NCBI GenBank assembly: GCA_020072785.1
Contig: JAIQGG010000001.1
Coordinates: 558,001 to 622,000 of the forward strand
DNA from: Terriglobia bacterium
GTDB lineage: Bacteria > Acidobacteriota > Terriglobia > Acidiferrales > UBA7541
Direction of reading: 5' to 3'
Length of the DNA: 64,000 nt
Shown here piece after piece: positions 38,522 through 46,279 of the stretch. The position numbers were made by a program, and so were the translations under genes. Under the pieces are notes generated by a model that saw only the letters and a list, made by a program, of their open reading frames with translations, was not told the DNA's origin and did not search any database. The stretch's first letter is position 1, and each line of letters starts with the position of its first letter.

Positions 38522-39877
38522 ATGCGCATGCGAATTGCTGGAACGATCCTTTTGGGGACCTGCCTGCTGCTGGCTGCGGCGGTGCCCGGGCGGCCGCAGG
38601 ATGCGAAAACAGCGGCCCCCACCCGGCACGTGCAACAGGAGCGGCTGTGGAGGACGCTCGAGAAACTGGGCGAATTCGGAAGGAACCCGGAAGGCGGCGT
38701 GAGCCGGGTCGGATTTACGGAGGCGGATCTTGCGGGGCGGGCCTATGTGATGGGGCTGATGCGCGAGGCGGGGCTGGAGGTGCGCGTAGACCCCGCGGGG
38801 AACATCCTCGGGCGGCGCGCGGGCGCGGAGAATCTGCCGGTGCTGCTGCTGGGATCACACATCGATTCCGTGCCGCACGGGGGAAATTTCGACGGGGATG
38901 TGGGGAGCCTGGGCGCCATCGAAGTGATTCGCGCGCTGAGCGAGCACAAGGTGAAGACGCGGCACCCGCTCGAGGTGGTCATCTGGAGCAACGAAGAGGG
39001 GGGACGGTTTTATTCGGGGCTGTTCGGCTCTTCGGCGGCGGCGGGACTCCTGCCGGGGGAGATTGCGGAGCGGCGGGACGACCAGGGCGGCGCGCTGCGC
39101 GAATGGCTGGCGCGCATGGGCGGCGATGCGGCGCGCCTCGCAGACGCGAAGATCGCGCCGGGGCGCGTGGCCGGCTACCTGGAGCTGCACATCGAGCAGG
39201 GCGCGGTGCTGGACGAAGCGCAGGTGCCGATTGGCGTGGTGCAGGGGATTGTGGGCATCAGCCTGCGGACGTGCACGGCGACGGGCTTTGCGAATCATGC
39301 CGGGACGACCCCGATGAACCGGCGCAAGGACGCGCTGGCGGCGGCGTCGCGTGCGGTGCTGGCGCTGCGCGAGGAGGTGCGCGGGGAGCCGGGGCGGCAG
39401 GTGGGCACGGTGGGCGAAATGAAGGTGGAGCCGGGGGCCAGCAACGTGATTCCCGGGAAAGTGACGTTCTCGGTGGAACTACGCGATCTCGACGCGGAGA
39501 AGATCGCGCGCATCGGCGCGCGAATTCTGCAGCGCTTTGCCGCGATCGCTCGGGAAGAAAACGTGCAGATTACCTGCACTCCGCCGGACCTGGACGAGCC
39601 GGCGCTGACCGCGCCGGGATTTCAAGAGGCGATCCGGGCGGCGGCGCGGGAGGCGGGGCTGGCGACGCTGGACCTGCCGAGCGGCGCAGGCCACGACGCG
39701 CAGAACGTGGCGCGTTTCGCCCCCGTGGGAATGATCTTCGTGCCCAGCCGCGGAGGGATCAGCCATTCGCCGCTGGAGTACAGCTCGCCCGAACAGGTGG
39801 CTAACGGCGCGGAAGTGCTCTACCGGGCGCTGCTGCGGCTGGATGCACAAGCGGAGCCGGGAGTGGCGAGCCGCTAG
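38522..39877 (+). CDS. Exported M20-family amidohydrolase (N-carbamoyl-L-amino-acid hydrolase/allantoate amidohydrolase type)
   Basis: 451 aa. ATG 38522 follows GGGAG; signal peptide RIAGTILLGTCLLLAAAVPG. Zinc ligands are in LLGSHIDSVPHGGNFDGDVG (His, Asp), IWSNEEGGRF (Glu pair) and YLELHIEQG (His), with the last in GISHSPLEYSS. The dimerisation domain includes GFANHAGTTPMNRRKDAL. Family members cleave ureido or N-carbamoyl groups, releasing ammonia or amino acids, mostly in the cytoplasm; here it is exported. Substrate not certain. Confidence 0.9.
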   Translation: MRMRIAGTILLGTCLLLAAAVPGRPQDAKTAAPTRHVQQERLWRTLEKLGEFGRNPEGGVSRVGFTEADLAGRAYVMGLMREAGLEVRVDPAGNILGRRAGAENLPVLLLGSHIDSVPHGGNFDGDVGSLGAIEVIRALSEHKVKTRHPLEVVIWSNEEGGRFYSGLFGSSAAAGLLPGEIAERRDDQGGALREWLARMGGDAARLADAKIAPGRVAGYLELHIEQGAVLDEAQVPIGVVQGIVGISLRTCTATGFANHAGTTPMNRRKDALAAASRAVLALREEVRGEPGRQVGTVGEMKVEPGASNVIPGKVTFSVELRDLDAEKIARIGARILQRFAAIAREENVQITCTPPDLDEPALTAPGFQEAIRAAAREAGLATLDLPSGAGHDAQNVARFAPVGMIFVPSRGGISHSPLEYSSPEQVANGAEVLYRALLRLDAQAEPGVASR

Positions 39878-39977
39878 CAGCGGGGAAGAACCAATACCGG
39901 TCATTCTCCGGCTCCGGACGGGGCGGCCCTTCGCAGGACAAAGACCACCTTTCTTCCGGGATTCCACTGGAAAATCG

Positions 39978-40607
39978 TCAGCGCTGCGGCCGGCCGAGGT
40001 CGTCTCGAGGGTTCTGGCGCTTTTTGCGCAAGCTGGCGTTTTCCTGTTCCTTGCGCTCGAATTCGGCGAGTTCTTCCTCGGTATAGGTGTAGGAATCGCG
40101 CGTGGCAAACATGGAATTGTTGCGGCTCGCGACCTCCTTCTTTTTTCGCGGGCCTCCGAATTCCCGGCGCACCTGGCGGATGGGGGCTTCGATGGCTCCG
40201 GTTTCGACAAGAAGGTCGCTGACCTTTTCGAGGAAATCGTGCAAGTGGAAGGGGCGCAGGGCGAAGGGCAGCCGGGCCTGCTCGATGGCGGGGACAAACG
40301 CCGCGCCGCCGGACGCCGGAATCAGATAGAGGACGCGGACGCGGCCGCCCTGGTCCGCGGGGACGCCGGCCACCTCGCGCAAGGTGTGGAAGGCCGGGCT
40401 GTCGGTTCCCGTCAAGGCGATATCGGCGATGACCAGGGACCATTCGCCGGTGGCCAGTTCGCTGAGCAGCGCACGCGCGTCAGGGACGTGGCGTACGCGC
40501 CAGCCCTCGGCGTCGAGGATCTGGCGCAGCGCACTCTGGCTGGCCGGGTCGTCATCCAGGATCAGGATGCTGACCTTGCGCGGCGGAAGAGGAGGCGTGG
40601 TTGCCAT
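39978..40607 (-). CDS. Divergent response-regulator receiver protein
   Basis: 209 aa from ATG 40607. An N-terminal receiver-like domain: acidic pocket ILDDDPAS, likely phospho-acceptor in LVIADIALTG, and Ser/Thr position in VLYLIPASG. The conserved Lys before Pro-Phe is Arg here (FALRPFHLHDFLEKVSDLL), so phosphorylation chemistry may be altered. Residues 130-209 are charged and helical (EEELAEFERKEQENASLRKK), with no DNA-binding domain. It could be a single-domain adaptor. No histidine kinase nearby. Upstream codons are open but lie in the repeated gene's region. Confidence 0.75.
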   Translation of the reverse strand: MATTPPLPPRKVSILILDDDPASQSALRQILDAEGWRVRHVPDARALLSELATGEWSLVIADIALTGTDSPAFHTLREVAGVPADQGGRVRVLYLIPASGGAAFVPAIEQARLPFALRPFHLHDFLEKVSDLLVETGAIEAPIRQVRREFGGPRKKKEVASRNNSMFATRDSYTYTEEELAEFERKEQENASLRKKRQNPRDDLGRPQR

Positions 40608-40681
40608 TGTTACCCCGGGTTCAGGTTGCGCGCCTGCGCCTTGCGCCTGAGCTGGCGGTGAAGCGGCGCGCGGAATGCCGA

Positions 40682-42706
40682 TCAGCGCGGACGCCAGACC
40701 TCGAAGTCGGCGCGGCACCCGCGATCCACCCAGATGCCCTGCTGGTCGTAACCCCAGCTCTGTCCGAAAATGCACTTGGCTTCGCTGTGCTGGCGGGTGA
40801 GCCGCACGCCCCGGCGCGTATCGGCGGCACAGGCGTGACGCTTCATGTCGTCGGAAGCGCAGGACACAGAGGTGGTGTTTCCGCCGGACTTCCAATCGCT
40901 GTGCAGCTGAAAATCGGCGCGGCAGCCGCGGTCCACCCAGACGCCATGGTCGTCGTAGCCCCAGGTGCGGCCGAAGAAACACTCGGCTTCGCTGCGCTGC
41001 CGGAGGAGTTCCACGCCCTGGCGCGTGCTGGCGGCGCAGGCGTGGCGCCGCTGGTCGTCGGAGGCGCAGTAGACGGAAGTGACGGCGCTGTCGTCCCCGC
41101 CGCCAATCTCGAAATCGGCTTTGCAGCCGTTGCCGACCCACACGCCGCGGGCATCGTAGCCCCAGCTATCCCACTGCACGCAGGGCTTCTTGCTGCGCTG
41201 GTTGACGAGGCGGACTCCGCCGGTGGTATCGGCGGGGCAATTGTGCAGACCCTTGTCATCGGAGGCGCAGTACAGGGTCGTGACCCGGCCGTGCGGGGCC
41301 GGCTCGTTGCCGCCGATCTGGAAGTCGGCGCGGCAGCCGCGGTCCACCCAGATGTTGCGGTCGTCGTAGCCCCAGGTCTGGTTGTAGATGCATTGTGCTT
41401 CGCTGCGTTGTTGCAGCAGGCGCACGCCACCGCGGGCATCGACGGGGCAGGCGTGCCACTTCATGTCCTCGGAGCCGCAGTAGAACGAAGCCGCCGGAGT
41501 GGCGGTGACGCTTGGGGCAGGCGCGGCGTTGGCGCGGCCGGCGATCTGGAAGTCGGCACGGCAGCCGCGGTCGACCCAGATGTTGCGGTCGTCGTAGCCC
41601 CAGGTCTGGTTGTAGATGCATTGCGCTTCGCTGCGCTGCTGCAGGAGCCGCACGCCGCCGCGGGTATCGGCGGGGCAGGCGTGCCAGCCCATGTCATCCG
41701 AGGCGCAGTAGAGCGTGGAGGAAGCGGTGGTTTCCACCGGGGCCTGGGCCCCGGCGCCAACGCGGAAATCGGCGCGGCAGCCGCGGTCCACCCAGATGCC
41801 GCGCTGGTCGTAGCCCCAGGTGCGGTTGTAGTCGCAGGGCGCTTCGCTGATTTGGCGGAGCAGGCGCACGCCGTTGCGCGTGTTGGCCCAGCAACGATGG
41901 CGGCCCATGTCGTCGGAGGCGCAGTAGATGGACTGTACGTCCGGAACGGCGCTCGCGTCATCCTCGTCGCCATCGCCATCGCCGGCAGCGATCTGGAAAT
42001 CGCCCCGGCAGCCATGTTCTACCCAGATGCCGCGTTCATCGTAGCCCCAGGTGCGGCCGTAGACGCAGTCGGTATCGCTGCGCTGGCGGATCAGGCGCGC
42101 CCCACGGCTGGTGTCGGCCTCGCAGTAATGGCGGCCCAGCACCGGGGAAGCGCAATAGATGGACTGCGAGTCACCGCCGGCCGTCCAGCCGGCATTGCCG
42201 ATTTCGAAATCGGCGCGGCAGCCGTGGTCCACCCAGATGCCGCGGGGGGTGTAGCCCCAGGTGCGGCCGTAGAGGCAGTCGGTTTCGCTGCGCTGGCGCG
42301 CCAGGCGCACCCCATGATGCGTGTCGGTGGGGCAGAAATTGCGCTCCATGTCCTCGGAGGAGCAGTAGATGGTGAAGGTTTGTCCCCAGCCGCTCCAGCG
42401 GGCTGTGCCGGTCTGAAAGTCGGCGCGGCAGCCGCGATCCACCCAGATGCCGCGGTCGTCATAGCCCCAGGTCTGGTTGAAGACACAGGCGGCTTCGCTG
42501 CGCTGGCGGAGGAGCTGCACGCCGTCGCGCGTATCCGCGGGACACTGATTGCGGTGCATGTCGTCGGAGGCGCAATACAAGCTCGCCTGCTCCTGCGGCG
42601 CAGCCGGAACCGGTCGCGGGCTGGCCAAGCTGGTGCGCGCAAAACTGCCGCCGGTGAGAACCACGGCCGCGAGTGCTGCCAGTAAAACACGGAAGAATGC
42701 CTTCAT
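40682..42706 (-). CDS. Exported protein of nine DUF3011 repeats
   Basis: 674 aa. ATG at 42706 with GGAGG upstream; signal peptide (FFRVLLAALAAVVLTGGSFA). Then nine copies of a domain of about 60 residues, each with four Cys. Their starts are YCASDD or similar, followed by a middle R-QRSE-C and an end WGYDDRGIWVDRGCRADF. Linkers are Gly/Ala/Asp-rich. Most DUF3011 proteins have one to three units, so nine is many. The domains are probably periplasmic and disulfide-bonded; ligand unknown. Units 5 and 6 are nearly identical in DNA, which points to recent unit duplication. Convergent spacing of 74 bp to the response-regulator gene on the same strand allows cotranscription. Confidence 0.88.
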   Translation of the reverse strand: MKAFFRVLLAALAAVVLTGGSFARTSLASPRPVPAAPQEQASLYCASDDMHRNQCPADTRDGVQLLRQRSEAACVFNQTWGYDDRGIWVDRGCRADFQTGTARWSGWGQTFTIYCSSEDMERNFCPTDTHHGVRLARQRSETDCLYGRTWGYTPRGIWVDHGCRADFEIGNAGWTAGGDSQSIYCASPVLGRHYCEADTSRGARLIRQRSDTDCVYGRTWGYDERGIWVEHGCRGDFQIAAGDGDGDEDDASAVPDVQSIYCASDDMGRHRCWANTRNGVRLLRQISEAPCDYNRTWGYDQRGIWVDRGCRADFRVGAGAQAPVETTASSTLYCASDDMGWHACPADTRGGVRLLQQRSEAQCIYNQTWGYDDRNIWVDRGCRADFQIAGRANAAPAPSVTATPAASFYCGSEDMKWHACPVDARGGVRLLQQRSEAQCIYNQTWGYDDRNIWVDRGCRADFQIGGNEPAPHGRVTTLYCASDDKGLHNCPADTTGGVRLVNQRSKKPCVQWDSWGYDARGVWVGNGCKADFEIGGGDDSAVTSVYCASDDQRRHACAASTRQGVELLRQRSEAECFFGRTWGYDDHGVWVDRGCRADFQLHSDWKSGGNTTSVSCASDDMKRHACAADTRRGVRLTRQHSEAKCIFGQSWGYDQQGIWVDRGCRADFEVWRPR

Positions 42707-42799
42707 GGGAATTCGCCTCCAACGCACAGGGATGCTCGCTGCGAACCTTGCCGGAGGTCCGGGGCCGGCCGCCGGGCACCACTGAGGGTTTCTCCTGTG

Positions 42800-42828
42800 A
42801 TTAGAGCAAAGACCCCGGGGAGGAACAA
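42800..42828 (-). promoter_or_regulatory. Candidate promoter of the DUF3011 gene
   Basis: On the minus strand: TTGTTC (3/6), 17-bp spacer, TCTAAT (5/6). The start site would be near 42793, about 87 nt before the ATG. Confidence 0.35.
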
Positions 42829-42932
42829 GGCGCGGGAGCGGGTGTTTTACCCGGAAGTGCACTGCCAGGAAGTACAGGCAAAGAAAAGGCGAATCCCGCG
42901 AAGCGGCGCGGTCCGCCACGGCGCGAGCGGAA

Positions 42933-43598
42933 CTACGGCATGATGATGCGCGGTTCGGCGCGCTGCAGCTCGGGGGACTGCGAGAACTGGCTGCGCAGGA
43001 ACTCGACAAAGCGCCGGGAGCGCGGGCGGCCGTTGCTGCGCAGCAGGCCCATGCGGTAGAGGAAGACGAGCAGGGCGAAGATCTCGCCGTCCTTTATTTC
43101 GGTGACTGCGAAGCGGTCAACAGCGGGCGGGAGACCGGGTTGCCCGGCTTCGTGCTGTCTGGCTTCGCGGAGGAATTGCGTGAGCTCGCTGTAGAGAGCG
43201 CGCGCCGCGGAGGCCTCGGGCGGTCTTTCGTAATGGATGCCGCTGGCCAGAGTTTTCCAGGTTTCCGCGAGGGCCTGCAGGGCGGCGAGGACATCGGGAT
43301 CGTTGGCGGCAGGCTGCGCGGCGGCAAACTTGGCGATGCTGAAGGCCAGGCCCTCGAGCAGGGACTGGCGGGTGTGGATGACGTCGCGGGGGAGGTCCAC
43401 GCCGAGGAACGGAGTGTCCGCGGGAACGGGGCGCTGATGCGCGTCCTCGTAGCGGTGCGCGGCGACGAGATAGGCGCAGCCGGGCGGGCAGTCAATGGTC
43501 ACTTCGCGCGCCGTGCCGCAGCAGACCGGGCAGATCGTTTCGCCCTTGGCCGGGCAGAAGCGCACGGATTTTCTCTTTTCGCAGAGGGGACAAGACAC
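42933..43598 (-). CDS. Zinc-ribbon protein of unknown function containing the VDRFAVT repeat
   Basis: 221 aa from GTG 43598, which has AAGGGAG five bases upstream. The N-terminus SCPLCEKRKSVRFCPAKGET, then CPVCCG, with a further Cys pair in DCPPGCAYL, looks like two small zinc sites. The rest is helical (TRQSLLEGLAFSIAKFAAAQ; LTQFLREARQHEA). At about residues 160-171 the palindromic repeat is read in frame as VDRFAVTEIKD. The C-terminus resembles a helical domain (GEIFALLVFLYRMGLLRSNG). Family not recognised. Confidence 0.7.
   Translation of the reverse strand: MSCPLCEKRKSVRFCPAKGETICPVCCGTAREVTIDCPPGCAYLVAAHRYEDAHQRPVPADTPFLGVDLPRDVIHTRQSLLEGLAFSIAKFAAAQPAANDPDVLAALQALAETWKTLASGIHYERPPEASAARALYSELTQFLREARQHEAGQPGLPPAVDRFAVTEIKDGEIFALLVFLYRMGLLRSNGRPRSRRFVEFLRSQFSQSPELQRAEPRIIMP
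43091..43121 (-). repeat. Palindromic repeat, copy 12 (minus orientation, in frame, with SD-like tail)
   Basis: GTTGACCGCTTCGCAGTCAC followed by CGAAATAAAGG. The AAAGG tail matches the ribosome-site tails at gdhA and the aldolase, but here it lies inside a gene. Confidence 0.88.
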
Positions 43599-43692
43599 GG
43601 CGGCTCCCTTCGCAGTGGCGGCGAAAAGAATACCCGGCGCGCGGGGAAAAGACAAAGCGCGCCGGGTGTTCCGCGATCCATTTTTCCGGAAG

Positions 43693-44406
43693 CTACTTCA
43701 GGGATTCCGGATCCGAGAGATTCTTGGGCGACTTCTTGTTGAGCAGCGCAACGAGTTGCTGGCCGCTAGGGGGAGTGCGCGCGGCGCCCTTGCGGATAAT
43801 GTCCTCGGCTCCGATCTTGCGCCCGTAGATTTTTTCGTTGGAGCGGTTGTCCTGGCGCAGCGTCGAGCCCTCGAGAGAGATGCCGGCGAAAAGGCCGCGC
43901 GAGCGCGAGTAGGTGAGCATTTCGGCGCGCATGGTGACATCGCTGGCGGCCGCGGCGTCGCGGCCCTTGGGACCGGCGGCTGCGGCGGCATCGGCGCCGA
44001 GCTTCACTTTGCTTTTCAGCAGCGCCTTGGCGCCGCGCGGGTTCATCACCAGGATCACGAAGTCGGTGGCCTGGCCGCCGAGCTGGAAGCCCACGCCCAC
44101 GCCTTCCAGACGCATCATGGCCGGAGCGCTCCACGGCCCGGTGTAGTGTTCACCGGTGCGGCAGGTCATGGCGCCCTTGCCGTAGTTGCCGCTGAAGCCG
44201 AAGGCGATCTTGACCACCGAGGGAATCACGATGACGCACTCGGCCTTGTCCAGCAAGTCGCTGGGAATGTCATCGGGAACATCCAGGATTTCCTTGAGAA
44301 CGGTGCCGCAGTTGTCCAGCCGATCGGTTTCCTTCTTGTCCTCGGCCGAAAGCGGAAGGACGGTGAGTGCCAGGATTGTCAGTAGAGATAGGATGCGCTT
44401 GCTCAC
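43693..44406 (-). CDS. Exported lipid-binding SYLF (Ysc84-like) protein
   Basis: 237 aa. Signal peptide (RILSLLTILALTVLPLSAE). The SYLF core is seen in IPSDLLDKAECVIVIPSVVK, FSGNYGKGAMTCR, GVGVGFQLGGQATDFVILVM and MRAEMLTYSRSRGLFAGISL. Eukaryotic SYLF domains bind phosphoinositides; the bacterial periplasmic role is unknown. Divergent from dacB with 185 bp between. Confidence 0.88.
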   Translation of the reverse strand: MSKRILSLLTILALTVLPLSAEDKKETDRLDNCGTVLKEILDVPDDIPSDLLDKAECVIVIPSVVKIAFGFSGNYGKGAMTCRTGEHYTGPWSAPAMMRLEGVGVGFQLGGQATDFVILVMNPRGAKALLKSKVKLGADAAAAAGPKGRDAAAASDVTMRAEMLTYSRSRGLFAGISLEGSTLRQDNRSNEKIYGRKIGAEDIIRKGAARTPPSGQQLVALLNKKSPKNLSDPESLK

Positions 44407-44591
44407 AATTCACCTCGTCGGTTTTCTCTGGGCTGGTTCATCATAGGGGTTCTGCGAAGCGGGTGCAACGATGCTTTGCAGCGCCAGCCTTGCGGCTGGA
44501 CCTGAAGCGGTAAGATGCCGGGGACGGGGGTACGGTTGGCCCGCGGCCTGCTAGACTAGCCCTTGTCCCGGTGGCCTGGAAGGAGTGCGGC

Positions 44592-46220
44592 GTGTACGTT
44601 TTGCGAAGCGGGAGAGGCAGGGGAGTTGCGCTGGCGCTGGGCATGTGGCTTGGCGGAGCCGCGGCGGGGTTTGCGCAGCAGCCGCCCGCCGTGGCGAAAG
44701 ACGCGGCGCAGCCTGTCTGCTGCGCGGTGCTTGGCGGCGCGGGCGAAGCCGCGCTCTCCCCGGAAGGGAAGAAGCGTTTCGCGGACGACGCCGAAAAACT
44801 GCTGGGCGCTGCGCCGGCCGGCAAAGCCGAGTGGGGAATCCTCGTCGTGGACGCGCAGTCCGGGGAGACGGTTTACCAGCGCGACGCGGAGAACTATTTC
44901 GTGCCGGCTTCCAACATGAAGCTGTTCACCACGGCCCTGGCGCTGGCGCGCCTCGGCCCGGACTACCGCTTCCGCACCACGCTGGAGACGCGCGGCGCGC
45001 TCTCCAGGAAGGGCCGGCTGGCGGGTGACCTGGTGCTGGTGGGACGCGGCGATCCGAATCTTTCCAGCCGCAAGTTCCCTTTCGTGAAAGAAGCGGAGTT
45101 CGACGGCGCGCCGGAGAGAGCGCTGGCGGAGCTGGTGGATCAGGCCGTGGCGCGGGGCCTGCGCGAGATCCGCGGCGACGTGGTGGCCGACGACAGCTAC
45201 TTTCCGCGCGAACGCTATCCCAGCGGCTGGGAAGTGGACGACATGGTGTGGTCGTACGGCGCGGCGGTCTCCGCCATCGTGGTAAATGACAACACGGTGA
45301 CGCTGACGCTGGTGCCGGGCGCGGCACCGGGAAAGCCCGCGGCGGTGACTCTCGAGCCGTGGACGCGCGATTTCACCCTGCGCAACGAAGTGCTCACGTC
45401 GCCGCCGGGCGCGAAGCCGGACCTGACGCTGACCCGCGAGCCCGGAGCGCCGCTGGTGGTCCTGCGCGGCACCTATCCGCTGAAGGGCGAGCCGCGCAAG
45501 ATGCTCCTGGCGATCGAGGAGCCCGCCGAACACGCCGCGGCGCTGCTGAAGCGCTTGCTGGAGGAGCGCGGGGTGCGTGTGCGCGGCACGGCGCGGGCGC
45601 AGCACGAGCCGCCGGCGTCCCATGGCCTCGTGGGTCCGGCGCGCGAATCTCAGGTGCTGGCCGAACATCTCTCGGTGCCGCTGGCGGACGCCGTGCAGAC
45701 GGTGAACAAAATGAGCGAGAACCTGCACACGGAGCTGCTGCTGCGCGCGGCGGCGCGGCAGAGAGGTCCGTGGAGCACGGCGGAGGACCTGGCGAAGTTT
45801 GCCGCGGAGTTTTACGCCGAGGCGGGCATCGCGGCCGGGGACGTCATCCAGACGGACGGCTCGGGGCTGTCGCGGCACGACTTGGTGACGCCGCGGGCGG
45901 TGGTCACGCTGCTGCAGTATGCCGCGCGCCAGACGTGGTTCCCCGCGTACTACGCGTCGCTGCCGGTGGCCGGCGCGGACGGCACGCTGCTCGACCGCCT
46001 GAAGAATACGCCGGCGGCGGGGCGCATCCACGCCAAGACCGGCTCGGTCGAGCACGTGCGCTCACTCTCCGGGTTCGCGGAGCTGCCCGGGGGGCGGCAA
46101 GTGATCTTTGCGATTTTGTCGAACAATCAGGGTGCGACGAATCACGAAGCCACGGCGGCGCTCGATGCGTTGTGCGTCGCCCTGGTGGAAGACCTGGGCC
46201 AGGCCCCGGCCGCGCCCTAG
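44592..46220 (+). CDS. dacB: D-alanyl-D-alanine carboxypeptidase/endopeptidase (PBP4, S13)
   Basis: 542 aa from GTG 44592; AAGGAG at 44580-44585 selects it over GTG 44571. Signal peptide (GVALALGMWLGGAAAGFAQ). Penicillin-binding motifs: PASNMK (SxxK, Ser about 107), SEN (about 375) and HAKTGS (KTG, about 481). The long insertion between SxxK and SxN is typical of PBP4. It trims peptide stems or cuts cross-links in peptidoglycan. An extended -10 box TGCTAGACT at 44549-44557 may be its promoter. Confidence 0.93.
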   Translation: MYVLRSGRGRGVALALGMWLGGAAAGFAQQPPAVAKDAAQPVCCAVLGGAGEAALSPEGKKRFADDAEKLLGAAPAGKAEWGILVVDAQSGETVYQRDAENYFVPASNMKLFTTALALARLGPDYRFRTTLETRGALSRKGRLAGDLVLVGRGDPNLSSRKFPFVKEAEFDGAPERALAELVDQAVARGLREIRGDVVADDSYFPRERYPSGWEVDDMVWSYGAAVSAIVVNDNTVTLTLVPGAAPGKPAAVTLEPWTRDFTLRNEVLTSPPGAKPDLTLTREPGAPLVVLRGTYPLKGEPRKMLLAIEEPAEHAAALLKRLLEERGVRVRGTARAQHEPPASHGLVGPARESQVLAEHLSVPLADAVQTVNKMSENLHTELLLRAAARQRGPWSTAEDLAKFAAEFYAEAGIAAGDVIQTDGSGLSRHDLVTPRAVVTLLQYAARQTWFPAYYASLPVAGADGTLLDRLKNTPAAGRIHAKTGSVEHVRSLSGFAELPGGRQVIFAILSNNQGATNHEATAALDALCVALVEDLGQAPAAP

Positions 46221-46230
46221 ACGAGTTACG

Positions 46231-46275
46231 CGTTTCAAATTTCGAGTTTCGGATTCCTTCGGTTTCAGCGAAAGA
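46231..46275 (+). repeat. TTTCGNN heptamer patch upstream of mutS2
   Basis: TTTCAAA-TTTCGAG-TTTCGGA, then a looser tail TTCCTTCGGTTTCAGCG. First of five such patches in 46.2-55.4 kb. Confidence 0.65.
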
Positions 46276-46279
46276 GAAG

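Noticed and set aside
40601-42685. A 694-codon plus-strand frame with internal repeats
   Set aside because: It is the mirror of the DUF3011 repeats; the minus frame has a signal peptide, Cys-conserved domains and an SD.
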